The position numbers were made by a program, and so were the translations under genes. From positions 3,098,501 to 3,162,500 of the forward strand of contig OZ025271.1 in the NCBI GenBank assembly GCA_964019165.1: a stretch of DNA of 64,000 nt. Reading direction: 5' to 3'. The notes under the pieces were generated by a model. That model saw only the letters and a list, made by a program, of their open reading frames with translations, had not been told where the DNA came from and made no database searches. Every line of letters begins with the position of its first letter. Position 1 is the stretch's first letter. Positions 1 to 11,699 of the stretch are shown here, piece by piece. The DNA is from Mastigias papua. Lineage: Eukaryota; Cnidaria; Scyphozoa; Rhizostomeae; Mastigiidae.

Positions 1-176
1 GCAGATTAGTGAAAATCTGTATTATCTGACGAAAGGAAGCTCTTGTCCATTGAATAAACATTAATAATCGTTCAAATCATGATATTCTTATCCCAAAATA
101 CAGTGAACTTGGTCAGCTGAAGCTTGTTAAATCTGTATCTCCACGTCCAGTACGGGAAAGACAGCAGTCTGCTGAT

Positions 177-1110
177 TTGTGGTTAGATCCTAGAGATACC
201 ACCTATCTTGTGCAGAAATGTTCCGTGACTGCAACTGACACTCAACATTTGTCAGCACTCAAATTTACATTAGGGAACAACCTTACTTATGAACAACATG
301 AAAAGGCATTGAAGATGCTTTCAGAAGAGGAAGATTCATTTTCAAAGGGAGACTCAGATATAGGGTGTGCAAGTGAATTACAGATGGAAATTTAGTTGCA
401 TGATCATACACCTGTTCAACACTCATACCAATCTATACCACACCTACTGTATACAGAAGTAAAACCATGCATTGAAGACCTACTAAACAGAGGATTCATC
501 ACCAAATCAAGGTCACCTTATTCCTCTAGTACGCAAAAAGGATAATAGCCTATGCCTTTGTATTGATTATCGACAGGCAAACAGTCCTACAATCCCTAAC
601 TGTCATTCTCTACCTCAGATCCAAGAAACATGTGAAAGCCTTGGTGGCAACCACTGGTTTAGTGTTTTAGACCAGGGAAGGGCATACCACCGGGGATTTG
701 TTCATGAAAAGTCAAGACACCTCACAGCTTTCATAACCCCCTGGGGATTATGGGAGTGGGTGCGGATACCTTTTGGGCTAACTACAGCTCCTGGTGTTTT
801 GTCAGCGTTATATGGAAGAGTGTGTTCCAGATTTGCAAGACAAGTATTGCGTTCCTTATTTAGATGACATAATCAGTCCTACTTTTGAGGAACATATTGA
901 GCGTGTCCGACAGGTATTGCCGAGGCTCCGCATGAAAGGTATCAGACTAAAAGCAAAGAAATGTCAGTTGTTTCAAAACAAGGTCAGTTATTTGGGCCAC
1001 CTTGTTTTGCCTGAAGGACATTGTATACTCTAAGAACACACAAGCTATTGAAGCACTACGAATGTGAATGAGGTACAAAATTATTAAACTTTCTGGGATA
1101 TTATAGATGC
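177..1110 (+). pseudogene. gypsy-1 reverse transcriptase, broken
   Basis: Around 390-520 the translation matches the approach to the gypsy RT palm (PCIEDLLNRGFITKS). After a frameshift near 530 it continues as VRKKDNSLCLCIDYRQAN and then WFSVLDQGRAYHRGF, the motif A region. After another shift near 795 it carries the catalytic VPYLDDII (about 851-874) and YLGHLV. A TAG at 393-395 and the shifts near 530, 795 and 1033 mean no RT could be made. The family role is copying the element RNA into DNA in cytoplasmic particles. Confidence 0.88.
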
Positions 1111-1158
1111 CACATTAAAGATTTTGCAAGGATAGCAAAACCACTCAGCGACCTCATA

Positions 1159-1700
1159 GTGAATAGTCCAGAACGTACAGGGAAGGCAAGATCAACTTCA
1201 GCCATAAAGAGATCTAGCAACGGATCAGTAAAGTCAAATCATATTATAACTTGGACGGAGACACAAACCAAATCCCTAAATGTTTTGATAGATTGTTTAT
1301 TAAAGCAAGCAGTTATGGCTTTTCCAGACTATCAATTACCCTATCTAGTTCACATTGATGCATCAGTTGAAGGTCTAGGTGCTGTTGTGCAACAGAAACA
1401 AGGGACAGACCTGAAAGTCATTGCATTTCCTCACGCACATTAACAAAAGCTGAGCAAAATTATCATTACCATGCAGGCAAATTGGAACTGCTAGCCTTAA
1501 AATGCGCAATTACGGAGCAATTCCAAGAGTATCTATAGTATGCCCACCGTTTACTGTTCTAACTGATAACAATCCATTGACCTACATCAATACTCAACGC
1601 CACAGCACATCGATGTGTCTCTGAACTTGCAGAATATCAATTTTCAAATCTTTATAGACCAGGGAAAATAAACAGACATGCTGATGTCTTGTCACGATTG
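1159..1700 (+). pseudogene. gypsy-1 RNase H region, broken
   Basis: An open stretch at 1159-1443 contains HIDASVEGLGAVVQQ, the first catalytic Asp segment of a Ty3/gypsy RNase H. A frameshift near 1440 moves the reading to EQNYHYHAGKLELLALK, the usual E-containing helix. The segment FQIFIDQGK/NRHADVLSRLP at about 1645-1700 is the normal junction to integrase. The order is conventional. The function, removal of RNA from the hybrid, is lost through stops and shifts. Confidence 0.8.
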
Positions 1701-3366
1701 CCTACGGAGTTAAAATGTCAGCTTGATGAGTATACTGAAGAAGCCTCAGATCATGTTATTAAAGCCAGTATACAATGTGTTACCAATTTAAGTACTCTTG
1801 AGAATGCATGGGTTTTAGGTTTAGCTGCTGATGATACTATTCCTAATGAACACATATCCCATATGGGCAATTTACAGTTCAAACAAGTTTCTAATACTGA
1901 TTTCTTGAGGGCCCAGGACAATGACCCAATTATTGGCCGAGTAAAAACATACAAATCTCTGAGACAAGAAGTAACTAAGGAAGATAGACTTCATAAAAGT
2001 GCAGTTGTCAAACTGCTCATGAAAGACTGGAATCGCTTGATTGTGGGGGAAGATGGTGTATTGCGGAGAAACAATGGAGGAAATATACAGCTTGTCCTGG
2101 CCCAAGTTTATCATTCTCTAGTATTTAAGGAATGGCATCATGATCTTGGTCATCTTGGATCGGAAAGAGTTTCTTGTTTAGCACGAACACGGTTTTACTG
2201 GCCAAAAAAGCATCGTGATATTTATTACTATATTAGCAAGGTATGCCAATTTATTCTGCAAAATAAACCAACTCTACCAATGAGAGCACCATTACAGAGC
2301 ATCACAACTCTGCACCTTTTGAAATAATTTCCTTTGAGTTTGTACATCTGGAGCGATCATCATGTGGTTTTGAATATCTCCTAGTATTAATGGACCATTT
2401 TACTCTGTGGGCACAGATTTAGCCGACAAGAAACAAATCTGCTAAAACAGCTGCTCAGAAAATATTTGATGATTTCATTTTGCGCTTTGGCTTTCCACAC
2501 CGCCTCCACCATGACCAGGGAGGTGAGTTTGAAAATAGACTGTTCCACCATATTTAAGAATTATGCAAAATAACACGATCAAGGACTATCCCTTACCACC
2601 CTCAAGGATATGGATAGGTAGAAAGATTCAACCATACATTACTAGGGATGTTAAGAACACTTCCTGAAAGCGATAAGATACATTGGAAGGATCATGTTAA
2701 CAAGCTTATGTATGCAATGTAACCAAAAATGATGCAACAGGATACTTTCCTTGCTTCTTATTGTTTGGGCGTGATCTTATTCTTACAAATGATTTAATAT
2801 TTGAGGAAAGAAAAAGCTAAAGTTACAGTCTCACATAGTCAGTATGTTAAAGAATGGGAAGAAGCAATGAGAGAAGCATATTTAATTGCCAAAGACAAGA
2901 GTTTGAGAGCGGACTTCATGGAAGACGGCAATTTGATAACAGAGTCAAATGTACTGTTCTACAACCTGGAGATAAAGTACTGCTTCTTAACCTATCAACG
3001 AGAGGAGGAGGCCCAGGAAAACTACGTTCATACTGGAAGCAAGAGATCTACAAAGTGATTAAAAGGCACAGAGATGACAGCCCTGTCTATATCATAAAGC
3101 CTTTGCAAGGAGAGGGAAAGTTGAAAACAATTCATCGACATTTGTTACTGCCATGTCCATTTTTGCAATTGGAGAGTACAGCAAACAGATCACAAAAGGC
3201 AAAGGAGGGGAAACTAAAACAGAGAAGAAATAGAGTAAAAGAGCTGGAAGAGGTCTGTAGGAGTACTGATCAAGAGTCAGACAGTGAGAATGATATGCCG
3301 TCTCTAGAACCTAACAATTACTCTAACTATCTACAATCATTAGAACTCAACCAAGAAAGAGCATGA
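1689..3366 (+). pseudogene. gypsy-1 integrase, broken
   Basis: The first open part (1689-2327) holds the zinc-binding domain, HHDLGHLGSERV followed by [10 protein letters not shown]. The usual second Cys of the CxxC pair is Ile/Leu here. The core follows (about 2325-2760) with DHFTLWAQI, the second catalytic Asp in [10 protein letters not shown] and the Glu in VERFNHTLL. The first catalytic Asp appears as Glu (SFEFVHLE). Stops fall at about 2424, 2556 and 2618. The C-terminal segment LQPGDKVLLLNLS and GPGKLRSYW (about 2955-3035) is characteristic of this gypsy lineage; it lies in a frame shifted from 2801-3058. Confidence 0.85.
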
Positions 3367-3765
3367 AGAGTACATACATTGCCATTAGAGGATGAAGAAT
3401 TAGCAAAGGATGATTATATGATTGGAGAAGATGAAGCTCCTACTAATGCCAACGGTCCAGTTCAGCAACAAGGAGAAGTTGAAGTGAATGAAAAAGATAT
3501 GAATTTAAAGATGAAGTGAAAGCCCACCTAACGTCAGACACTATCCACGGCGAGTCAGAAACCAACGTCCAATATTCATGTATAACAGATTAGGAGAACC
3601 TTATTACTATGTGCACCAAGTACAGAATCCAATGCTCTAATGGAACCAAGTTGCGGTCCAAACTCCTGTGGTTATACAACCTGTACCTATACCGTACAAT
3701 CCCATGGATTGGAAAGGATTCGAGGAAGGTCAGCCTGTACAAGGAGTTCCAGTTCATTAATTGTG
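3367..3765 (+). pseudogene. gypsy-1 pol C-terminal tail
   Basis: After an in-frame TGA at 3364-3366 the reading continues with acidic text (LPLEDEELAKDDYMIG) and then RRVRNQRPIFMYNRLGEPYYYV near 3550-3610. The latter resembles the RRS..RPPxRFTYDxLGxP tail of this gypsy group. A Pro/Val-rich end runs to a stop near 3755. One shift near 3500 and a stop near 3640 interrupt it. Its function in the family is unknown to me. Confidence 0.5.
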
Positions 3766-4850
3766 AAGAGACTAACAAGAACTTTGAGTTTTGTTATTTC
3801 GTAGATCTTAACTTGTTTTGAAGTTACACTATTCGCTCGAATAGAAACTGTCGCTAAAACTGTTTAACAAAGTGACCGTTTGTGTTCGGAAGACATCGCA
3901 GTCATAACTGTCAATAGCTGAAAGGTTACTATGGGAACATAGTCTTAGTTTCTGTGATACGAACATTTTGTTTACTGACACTGTCAATTGGCTAGTTCTG
4001 TTCTAGTTGTGTTTTTAAGTTGTTGTTGAAGATTGTTGTTTACTTGTTACCGGAAAGTACTGCAGTACAAGATGCTTAAACTTTTATGCTGAAGATGTCA
4101 GACAGTCGAGAAGAACTATATTCAATCTTATATCAGGACGATATATTTCAAGTATGGGAAGATGTAGGACTTTATATAAGAATACTACTGTTTTGTTAGG
4201 AAACCATTTTGTACTTGAAATGAGGCTGCCTCGTGGTTTTCAGTTAGAGAGAGTCTGATAGTGAAAGGATTGTTTGTTCTGAATCTTTTTCAATTCTCTG
4301 GTTGATGGAAGATAACATACATATTTATCTCTGGACCTGAACAGTCCTTAATAGACACCCAGTGTGCTGCCTGGGTACCCATCGAAAAGTATTGCAGAAC
4401 GTAAACAGCTTTAGTTTTAACCTTAGGCCATAACTCATCACTAGAAAATCATGTCGTTAACAACTTTTGAGTTCCTCAGAGAAGACATGCATGATATATG
4501 AAAACTTGTACGTGCCCAGCTGTCTATATTACAGAGTCTTCATGTTTGGAATACAAACGTGAAATTGATATTTGCATCATCCAAACTTAAGCTTTCCTTC
4601 TACTTTCCAAGCTCTTTTTCACGTGGTGCTCTCTACAGCTTTGTTAGCTCCACAGCTCTTCAACTGGTTCTTTGTTTTCTGCAAAGATGCTATTTAGCAA
4701 TTTTGTCCGAGTATTTCATTAAAGTTAAGAGAACGATGCTTGCACAGGTAGCACAGAATGTTATGTGCCTACTTGGAAATGAACGGTAATGGCCAGAGCG
4801 TAACTACATTCACACTCTTCATGCTCCAATTTGAAAGAAATCCTATCAGA
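3766..4850. other. No recognisable gene
   Basis: This stretch follows the gypsy-1 tail and may include its 3' untranslated region or a decayed LTR, but I could not find LTR ends or a purine tract. The short open stretch at 4559-4789 has no recognisable motif and is treated as chance. Confidence 0.4.
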
Positions 4851-4853
4851 TTC

Positions 4854-5240
4854 GAGCAATAGTGGAACTTCATTTTCACTGGTTGATGCCAATTATTCAC
4901 AATCCACTAGTTCTTCTGCCAACATTGAGCACTAGTGTCTATCAAGTTTTCAAAGTCAGCCAGTGTTGCTGCCAGACTTATGCACTAGTGCCACTTATTT
5001 TTTCAGTATCCAATAGTGCTCCCACCAGACATGAGCACTAGTCCAACTTTATCATCATTGGATGATGCCAAATATTCGCAAGTTCAATAGTGCTTCCGCC
5101 AAAAGTGAGTGCTAGTGTCAATTAAGTTTTTGAAGCCCTCCATTGTTGCTTCCAGACTTTAGCACTAACGTCAATCATGTTTTTGAAATCCACCAATGCT
5201 CCCACCAAACCTGAGCAATAGTTTCATTCATGAAGTGAAA
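4854..5240 (+). repeat. Degenerate tandem repeat with 180-bp higher-order period
   Basis: Related units start near 4854, 4927, 4981, 5033, 5107, 5160 and 5213, each opening with a version of GAGCACTAGT and closing with TGCTYCCRCCARAC-like text. Unit lengths run about 73, 54, 53, 74, 53 and 53 bases. The array is therefore built from a triplet of one long and two short units repeated about 180 bases apart (4854 to 5033 to 5213). The long units share an extra GGATGATGCCAAATATTC-like segment. The array fades after 5240. Confidence 0.75.
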
Positions 5241-5728
5241 CAAGTTGATGGGTCTTGATGTTTAGAATCAAGGTGTTTCTTTGACCCAGTAGTCCTCACT
5301 AGTGCTTAGAATATTGAAACTGTGACAAATATATTTGTACAGCTTAAACAAAATGCTAGGATAGTATTAGGAAATAATTTGGCATAGTTTCACTAATACT
5401 GCATGTTACCGATTAATTTACTATCTATGTGTGAAATAGAGTGTGAAATGTATTTAATTGTTTTGTATTCGTGTAGCTATTTTATAGATGCTACACTATG
5501 AGGTACCACACTTAAACATTGTGCACGTGATATCACAACTAACATTCCTTACTGACGGACGAGCAAATATTGTTTCTTGTGCTACCCATAACTTCTTGTA
5601 TGTAAGATGAAGTTGGTACAACAACTGTGAATGAGTATTGTAAGATAGTTCAAATCTGCTTATCTTGCTCCCAAAATGTTTCTGCATTTATTCATTGTCT
5701 GTGTCACAATGACTCTTATCGTTCTCAG

Positions 5729-5785
5729 AATGGAGACATATACAATTGTTACAGAGTGTTCTTGACAGCAATCGTTTTGAGAAAG
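5729..5785 (+). CDS. Candidate micro-exon, type B (unit 1)
   Basis: 57 nt between a pyrimidine-rich acceptor (TTATCGTTCTCAG) and a donor (AAAG|GTAAGA). With phase-1 introns it reads WRHIQLLQSVLDSNRFEK and ends with the first base of a Gly-type codon. Length, phase and the pattern LL.S.LD.N..EK match exons at 11299, 31245, 35599, 38187 and 49400. The surrounding intron shares recognisable text with those units, such as ATGAGGTACCACAC before it. Its partner type A exon upstream was not found. Function unknown; helical repeat inferred. Confidence 0.55.
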
Positions 5786-5995
5786 GTAAGAATTGTCTTG
5801 ATGATAGTATTGTCTATTGAGTATATAAAGCATGCATGACTGAGGGTTATAGTTTTAGAGTGGAAGTTTTTCTTCAATGGTTGTATTCTGTTCTGGTACA
5901 TACAGTACAAGTATGCCCTTACTAATGTGTAGATTTACGTGTTTTATGTTAAATTAAGTGATTTAAATGAGCACAAATTTTGGCACAATTTTGAT

Positions 5996-6495
5996 TGTTT
6001 GAGCCCGATTTGCAACTGTGGAAAGGCAATTGAGCACTTTCTCCTGCACTATTCTGTGTATGGTGTTATATGGGCAAGATCTGTTTGGTCATCTCAAACA
6101 CATTCTTGATTTCAACGTTTTGGACATTGACTCCAAATCACTCTGTGATCTACTTCTTTTTGGAGAACCCGACTTAGATGTGAGTGTGAACAAAATGATT
6201 ATAGAGGAAAAAATCCATTTTATCAAAAATATGACACAATTGTAGACTAAGTACAATTAACTGAAATACATGAATATATTACTTGTATGTCTTCTATTTG
6301 TCAGTTGTAACTGTTATTTTCATATTTTTGTTTTCTTGTATATAGATAAATTTGTATTGCAAGTGCCTTTTGTGTTGTTTGCATATATAGACTAATTTAT
6401 ATTGTAAGTGCCAGTCATAGTGGAAACTCAATGACCTTGTGTCTTTTTGTGCTATGATTGGCATAGTTGAATTAAATAATTGTTGCTGTTCTTAG
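5996..6495 (+). mobile_element. LINE 3' fragment (5'-truncated non-LTR retrotransposon)
   Basis: The frame from 5996 gives CLSPICNCGKAIEHFLLHYS, a relic of the C-terminal Cys/His motif of LINE ORF2. After a shift near 6070 the last part reads VLDIDSKSLCDLLLFGEPDL and ends at 6245. The same ending (DLANMDSKALCELLPYGSP) occurs in the minus-strand LINE at 63.2 kb, so the two belong to one family. The rest to about 6495 (GATTGGCATAGTTGAATTAAATAATTG at its end region) resembles a LINE 3' UTR. Confidence 0.7.
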
Positions 6496-8850
6496 TTGTA
6501 GCTTTTAACATTTCATAGGAAAAAGCTACAATAGCCCGTAATCAATAATAGTTGCCATGCATAAACCACCTCCGACCATTGGCTCTGATTTACTTGAAAT
6601 TGATCTTGGCAACCCGCGCAAATGTATTCATTCTAGAAGTAACCTGAAAATGAACAACAACTATTAACAACTCACATGGACAATTTAGCGGAATTTACCA
6701 TTATTCACGGTACACATGTCACTAAGCAAACATTGTTACTGTATGATCGTGGAATTTCGTTGAAAATCTTTGCCAACTCTAACCAAAAGTCTATAACAGA
6801 GAGTGACCACATACTATAAGAACTCAACAACTATCTAAAGATGTCCTGCAATGTTTAGAACAACTTACCAGAACAGCCTGGCAGTAAAATCCCATTGATA
6901 ATCCAGGCCCTGCAATAATTATCTTTCAAAACTGACACCAAGAAACCCCTCAAAGCCATCCTAGAATTACAATGAAATCGGGAATTAATCACAGTTACAA
7001 CTCAGGAGAATACGTAAAAGCAGTAGGATCTTTTAGGTCAATGTACAGCGACTAATAGCACTAAAGGCTTACCATGTTAAGTAGCCGACCATACCATTGG
7101 TTTGTCATGGACTTTCAGTGAAGATCCGTAGTACCTGTTCCTAGAGTTCTACGAAGACACTCTGGAACACATAACAATAGAGTGACATGGTACCCATTTG
7201 TTTCAATTGATTAGAAAGACTTTCCACAGTTAAGGACATATTTTTATATCCCCAAAGATAATGTAAGGAATTTACGAAAAAGAAATGAAATCACGTTGAA
7301 ATAGTATCAAACTCACAGAGAAACCTCTTACTTGTCACGGCAAGCTTAGGATAATAATTACGTTACTTTCTAGTAGCAAACAACGGATTTTTAGGTAACA
7401 AAATCACAGCTGGGCCTCGAGGAATCTAGCATCACCAAATACCCTGGATGTGGTCTCGTGAGAATTCTCTTACATCATATAATGGAGCAATGGAAAAGGC
7501 ACCCAATCGACAAACAGTGGCTACATTGATTGATGCATTTAAGAGCAAAGTAAGTACTCTCCTGGCCCCATATGAAGACGAATTTAGAATACACAATAAT
7601 ACAGCATGCAAACATTCTCTAACCTGGTGGTGTTCCAGAGCTGGCAGCACATGGAAATCCAACATGGAATCTCATCATATTGCTTACAGGGAGCAGCTAC
7701 AGCAAGTAGATTGTGCAGAAACAAACTGATAGTAAGCTACTATTGAGCAGACATATATATCGCCTGAAGCACATCAGTGGCCTTGAGAAAGAAACATTTG
7801 TGGTGCATAACTTGCAGTTGAGAGACAAAGGGACCAACCGAGGAAACAAAGGGAACATACTATATGATGAAAACTGCACAGAAGCATGCCCAAACTGAGA
7901 GATTCTTAGAGAGATGAAAAATTTTACACCCTGTTAAAACAATAGCCGAAAAAGAAACCTAGAATATCTCGGCGAAAAATAGACATATCAGAAAAGACTC
8001 CTTATGGCAAATCATGACCAGTAGGCTATCCCATACAAACAGTTTGCATGGGATCCATCAGCTGGTCTGGGCTGTGGCCTGCTAAATACCGATGTCCATC
8101 ATGCGGTACATTCCAAGGACGTTGATTGTTCCTGCATAAATTATTATATAGGCATCTTAGTATATGGAGACTTAAACTTCCCCTCTACAAGAGTAGCATG
8201 TTGGTTGTTCAATTTACAATCGACTAACATTTACTACTGTGTCCTGCTTTCAAGTGGTACCTCTCTGTCATGCGTGATCCTTGACTAAAGGCACATTTAT
8301 CTGTCCCTCATAGTGCTTATGTACTGTATTCACTGCAGTATATTGACTACATTTTCATGTGTGTAGTGTTTTCTTTCTTGGGGTGGAAATTCTTTTTCTG
8401 ATATTGCTCTGTGTAGAAGGAGCTTTGGGCATTGATTTCATTTATGTAGTTCATTTCTGATTTCGTGGTAGAATTTCTTTGTTTTTGTTGTTTCTATAAA
8501 TGATTAACTTTGTATGTGATCTGCTTTTGGACGCAAATTTATGCTTGTATCCCTTTAAGATTTATCGCTATAAAAACGTTCAGCATGCTTGACTTGTGGT
8601 GTCGGGTCAGAAGATATGATGATCAGAAGATTACACGAGAACTTTTCATTCAAGTTCTGTTGTGTTTTCTTGTGAATATACAGTATTTTCCTAATTATGC
8701 CAAGTGACATTGGTAGCCACGAGGGTGTATAAATAGTACGTTTTCGCTTCTTTTTCATGTATTGTGTGATTTATCGTTTAGTTTCTATATAATTTATTTG
8801 AATATCTTAGTATTTCGTTAGTGAACTTCTTGCCTTGTCTTGTCTTCTTG
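6496..8850. other. No recognisable gene; intronic or intergenic
   Basis: Several short open stretches occur here (7448-7729, 7713-7898, 8510-8707) but none shows a family motif or homologous partner within the window. The text at 7448-7900 reads like a decayed coding relic (Lys/Arg-rich, open in two frames) but I cannot assign it. If the micro-exon model is right, this is part of the intron between exons 5729-5785 and 9446-9499. Confidence 0.4.
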
Positions 8851-8854
8851 CTTT

Positions 8855-9071
8855 GTAAGAAATGCTCCAGCTGTGCAATATTGTAGTGAGTATATGACAT
8901 ACACATCACCGAGGCTCATAGTTTTAGCTTGGAGCCTTTGATTCAAAGATTGTGTTATGTCCTTGTACATGCGCTACAACAACATAAGTAGTAGTGTTAT
9001 AATGTCCTTTGGTTGCTAACTGATGATGGCTTGTGCCGAAACATTTTAGAAGTTTTACTTTTTCTTCTTGA
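8855..9071 (+). repeat. Duplicated segment, copy 1 (with hammerhead-like motif)
   Basis: This matches 11357-11576 closely over its length: both carry GCTCCAGCTGTGC-like text, GTAGTGAGTATATGACATAC, then GGCTTGTGCCGAAACATTTTA and a (TA)n tract. Copy 2 lies immediately after exon 11299-11355. The first copy has lost a recognisable exon at the matching place (CTTGCTTTGTAAGAAATGCTCC). It ends in the microsatellite at 9072. Confidence 0.7.
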
Positions 9072-9181
<110 letters not shown>

Positions 9182-9445
9182 ATTTCTGTCTTTATCGATA
9201 TCATGGACCAGTTTCAAAGTCTGTGTTGATATGTTGATATATTTAGTTAGCTTTCTCATTTGCGTTTATTGATATCAAAAATTGAATTATTCAGTGTAAA
9301 TAACATCATTTTCTTTTTGCGTTGTTTCTGCTAGGTTTCTGCTCTGTTACACTTGTTTTTCGTATCCCTCTGTAGCAGATGTATTGAAGCTACACTATAT
9401 TTTAATATCTGATATTGGTCTGAGGGCATTCCTTAAATTTGACAG

Positions 9446-9499
9446 AGACCTTTACAGGGATTATAGAGAAGATTTGTTGTGCAGATTGGACTGGTTCAG
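9446..9499 (+). CDS. Candidate micro-exon, type A (unit 2)
   Basis: 54 nt between the acceptor TTAAATTTGACAG and the donor TTCAG|GTAAGT. With phase-1 introns it reads TFTGIIEKICCADWTGS. The block GIIEKI..xDW.xS is shared with exons at 34728 and 37256, although the surrounding introns are only patchily similar. Intron text at 9750-9830 (TTGTCTTCATAAAATC) recurs at 30310-30370, tying this unit to the one at 30 kb. Function unknown. Confidence 0.6.
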
Positions 9500-11298
9500 G
9501 TAAGTGTTAGTTTGATACACAGTTGTATATTGATTATTCTTGCAACTTTATAGAAAACATATGTGTTACTAGTTTCATGGTACTGATGTATGATATTGTA
9601 ATTCCAACTGTATGATATTGTAATTCCAACTGTTTGAGATAACATGTAAGCACTTTCCAATATAAATATATACATAAAACCATTCAGTGTCAAAGAAGTG
9701 TGATTCCAGTTATGGGGTAAAGAATGGACGAAAATGTGTTTACTGAATATTTAAATCAAATATATGGCATTTCTTTTATCTAACTTGTCTTCATAAAATC
9801 GACATTCTATTCTTGTTAGATTTACAAGTCTAAAGAACTAATCTATCCTATCAATTTGCATGGTTATAAGGAGAAACTAGCTGTATGTGATACTCTGGTC
9901 AGCATTCCGCAATTGTTCTACTGTCTCTTTATTACTGTTTACTTTATTACCTTTATTGTTATTATGAAAAGTATGTAGAGTTGTTCCTATTGACCTAACA
10001 AAGTGTGTCCAACCATCAACATTGGATTCATAAGCACCACAATACCGAATTACTTTGTCAATTGTGAAAGTACCCAAAACACCTGTGAGGTAATGGAACT
10101 GTGGCATGTGTCGTACCCTGAATTATGTACAATCATGCATTTCATTGAGTATCGTACATCCTGCTCTAAGTTAGAATCACTCTGGTAATTTGATTGATAT
10201 AAATTGATTGTAGAATGTGTAGGTCAGTAATCAATTGTAGATGATACATCAAATCTTCCTATTCCTTATATGTACCCAGCTGTCAGCACTCATTTTAGAA
10301 GCCACTTCCAATGATTTAGACACTAATAGCACTTTTCTTTAAGTACTCCACTACAATTGCTTGACGTATGACTGAACAGCTTTGTAGACAACAGCTGATT
10401 ATCTGTGCAGTAGACTACCATATAGAACAATTACCTTTGTTATAAGCTGGTTACTAAAACTGAAATCTGGTTTGTCCGGAAGCAGTTAATGGGCATTTTA
10501 CATTGCATGTTAACTAGATATGTATTTTCTGTATGAAAATGTGGCGTTTGAAGCATCTTGGGCTATTATATACTCCTTCAATATCATGGTATTATATCCT
10601 GCTCTAACATATAATGGATTTTGAAATTTGATTTGAGTAGATTGAGTATATAATAATCATTATACTTGTTAGACCTTTGATTATATTATTAGAACGTACT
10701 ACATTTAATCCTTCTATTCACTATATCTGTCAAACTCATTTTATCACTTATGAATGGGATGTGAGCTGATATAGAAACTGGTAGCATTTTCTTTGATTTC
10801 ATTAGAATAATGAAATGGTAGAATCACACAACAGTTGTGTGGCGTAATATAATAGACAAGAGTTGATTAGTGTCATTGCAAGTGACTGTATTATACAGAA
10901 CCTACCTTAGAGATATGATGGAGCCTTAACTTCCAATCCGTTTCTCCAGTGACAGTTGATTTGTATGTGAACCTACGTGTTATCTGCTGACATACTGAAT
11001 ATGTGTGATACATCTGATGCTTAAAGAGTATTTTTGCAAGCAAGTAGCTATTGTCTTAACCTACACTATGAGATACCACTCTCATACATCGTGTACAGGA
11101 TGTAACAACTAGCCTTCTTTATTGACAGGCAATGACATGTTGTTTCCTGTGGTATAGAGAGCTCTTTGCAATTAAGATTAAGTCTGTACAACATTTGTAA
11201 CAGAGTACCATTAGAAATTTTAAATCTTCTTAACTTGCTCCTAACATTTTTCTACAGTTATCCACAGTCTGTATGACAATTATTCTTATCATTCTTAG
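9500..11298. other. Intron-like sequence between exons A and B of unit 2
   Basis: No gene recognised. The stretch carries diverged versions of text found in the other units: TACACTATGAGATACCACTC near 11062, and GTGACTGTATTATACAGAACC near 10880 beside the position of CTGCTATATAGAGAAGACACC in unit 4. These support common descent of the units. Confidence 0.5.
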
Positions 11299-11355
11299 GA
11301 TTCAAATTTGTATGGTTGTTGGAGGACATCCTTAACAACAATCAGCTTCCCAAAG
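11299..11355 (+). CDS. Candidate micro-exon, type B (unit 2)
   Basis: 57 nt from the acceptor TTATCATTCTTAG to the donor CAAAG|GTAAGA. In phase 1 it reads FKFVWLLEDILNNNQLPK. It keeps the type B spacing (LL.DIL.N.QL.K) with low nucleotide identity to exon 35599, so the frame has survived while the DNA diverged. The next candidate exon downstream is at 29991, giving a very long intron (about 18.6 kb) filled with transposons. Confidence 0.55.
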
Positions 11356-11356
11356 G

Positions 11357-11576
11357 TAAGAGATACTCCAGCTGTGCTATATTGTAGTGAGTATATGACA
11401 TACACATCACCAAGGCTCGTAGCTTTAGCTTGGAGCCTTCGATTCAAAGATTGTGTTGTGTAAGTAGTAGTAAGTAGTAGTAAGTAACAACATAAGTAGT
11501 AGTATTATAATGTCCTTTAGTTAGTAACTGATGATGGCTTGTGCCGAAACATTTTATAAGTTTTACTTTTTCTTGA
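11357..11576 (+). repeat. Duplicated segment, copy 2
   Basis: Partner of 8855-9071. Compared with that copy it has a small expansion of GTAAGTAGTA units near 11460-11486 and a better preserved inverted pair flanking the hammerhead-like core. It starts directly at the donor of exon 11299-11355, so the duplicated piece is intron sequence. Confidence 0.7.
11523..11567 (+). ncRNA. Possible type I hammerhead ribozyme-like motif
   Basis: AGTAA (11523-11527) can pair with TTACT (11563-11567) as stem I. The core CTGATGA lies at 11528-11534. A GGC/GCC stem II with loop TTGT follows, then GAAA (11546-11549), and an AC/GT stem III that ends in GTT, where cleavage would be expected. There is one extra T between the core and stem II, and stem III is only two pairs, so activity is doubtful. 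Hammerheads with short stem III are known from Penelope-like elements. The copy at 9015-9059 has a weaker stem I. Confidence 0.3.
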
Positions 11577-11693
<117 letters not shown>

Positions 11694-11699
11694 CTATAA

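Larger units (their letters stand above)
1..3765 (+). mobile_element. Ty3/gypsy retroelement remnant (gypsy-1), 5' part outside window
   Basis: Homology to gypsy pol runs in the right order along the + strand: reverse transcriptase, RNase H, zinc-binding and core integrase, integrase C-terminal region, then an acidic tail. The frame changes several times and stops interrupt most domains, so this is a dead copy. No gag or 5' LTR lies in the window and no 3' LTR was recognised after the tail. The right edge is set where pol-like coding ends and is approximate. Confidence 0.85.

Noticed and set aside
4854..5240. Regularly spaced repeats as a CRISPR-like array
   Set aside because: The units are contiguous and degenerate with no unique spacers of constant length, and the DNA is eukaryotic. 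It is a satellite.
7448..7898. Two overlapping frames as a possible gene
   Set aside because: No recognisable domain, no homologous copy in the window, and no start or splice context. Left as unassigned.
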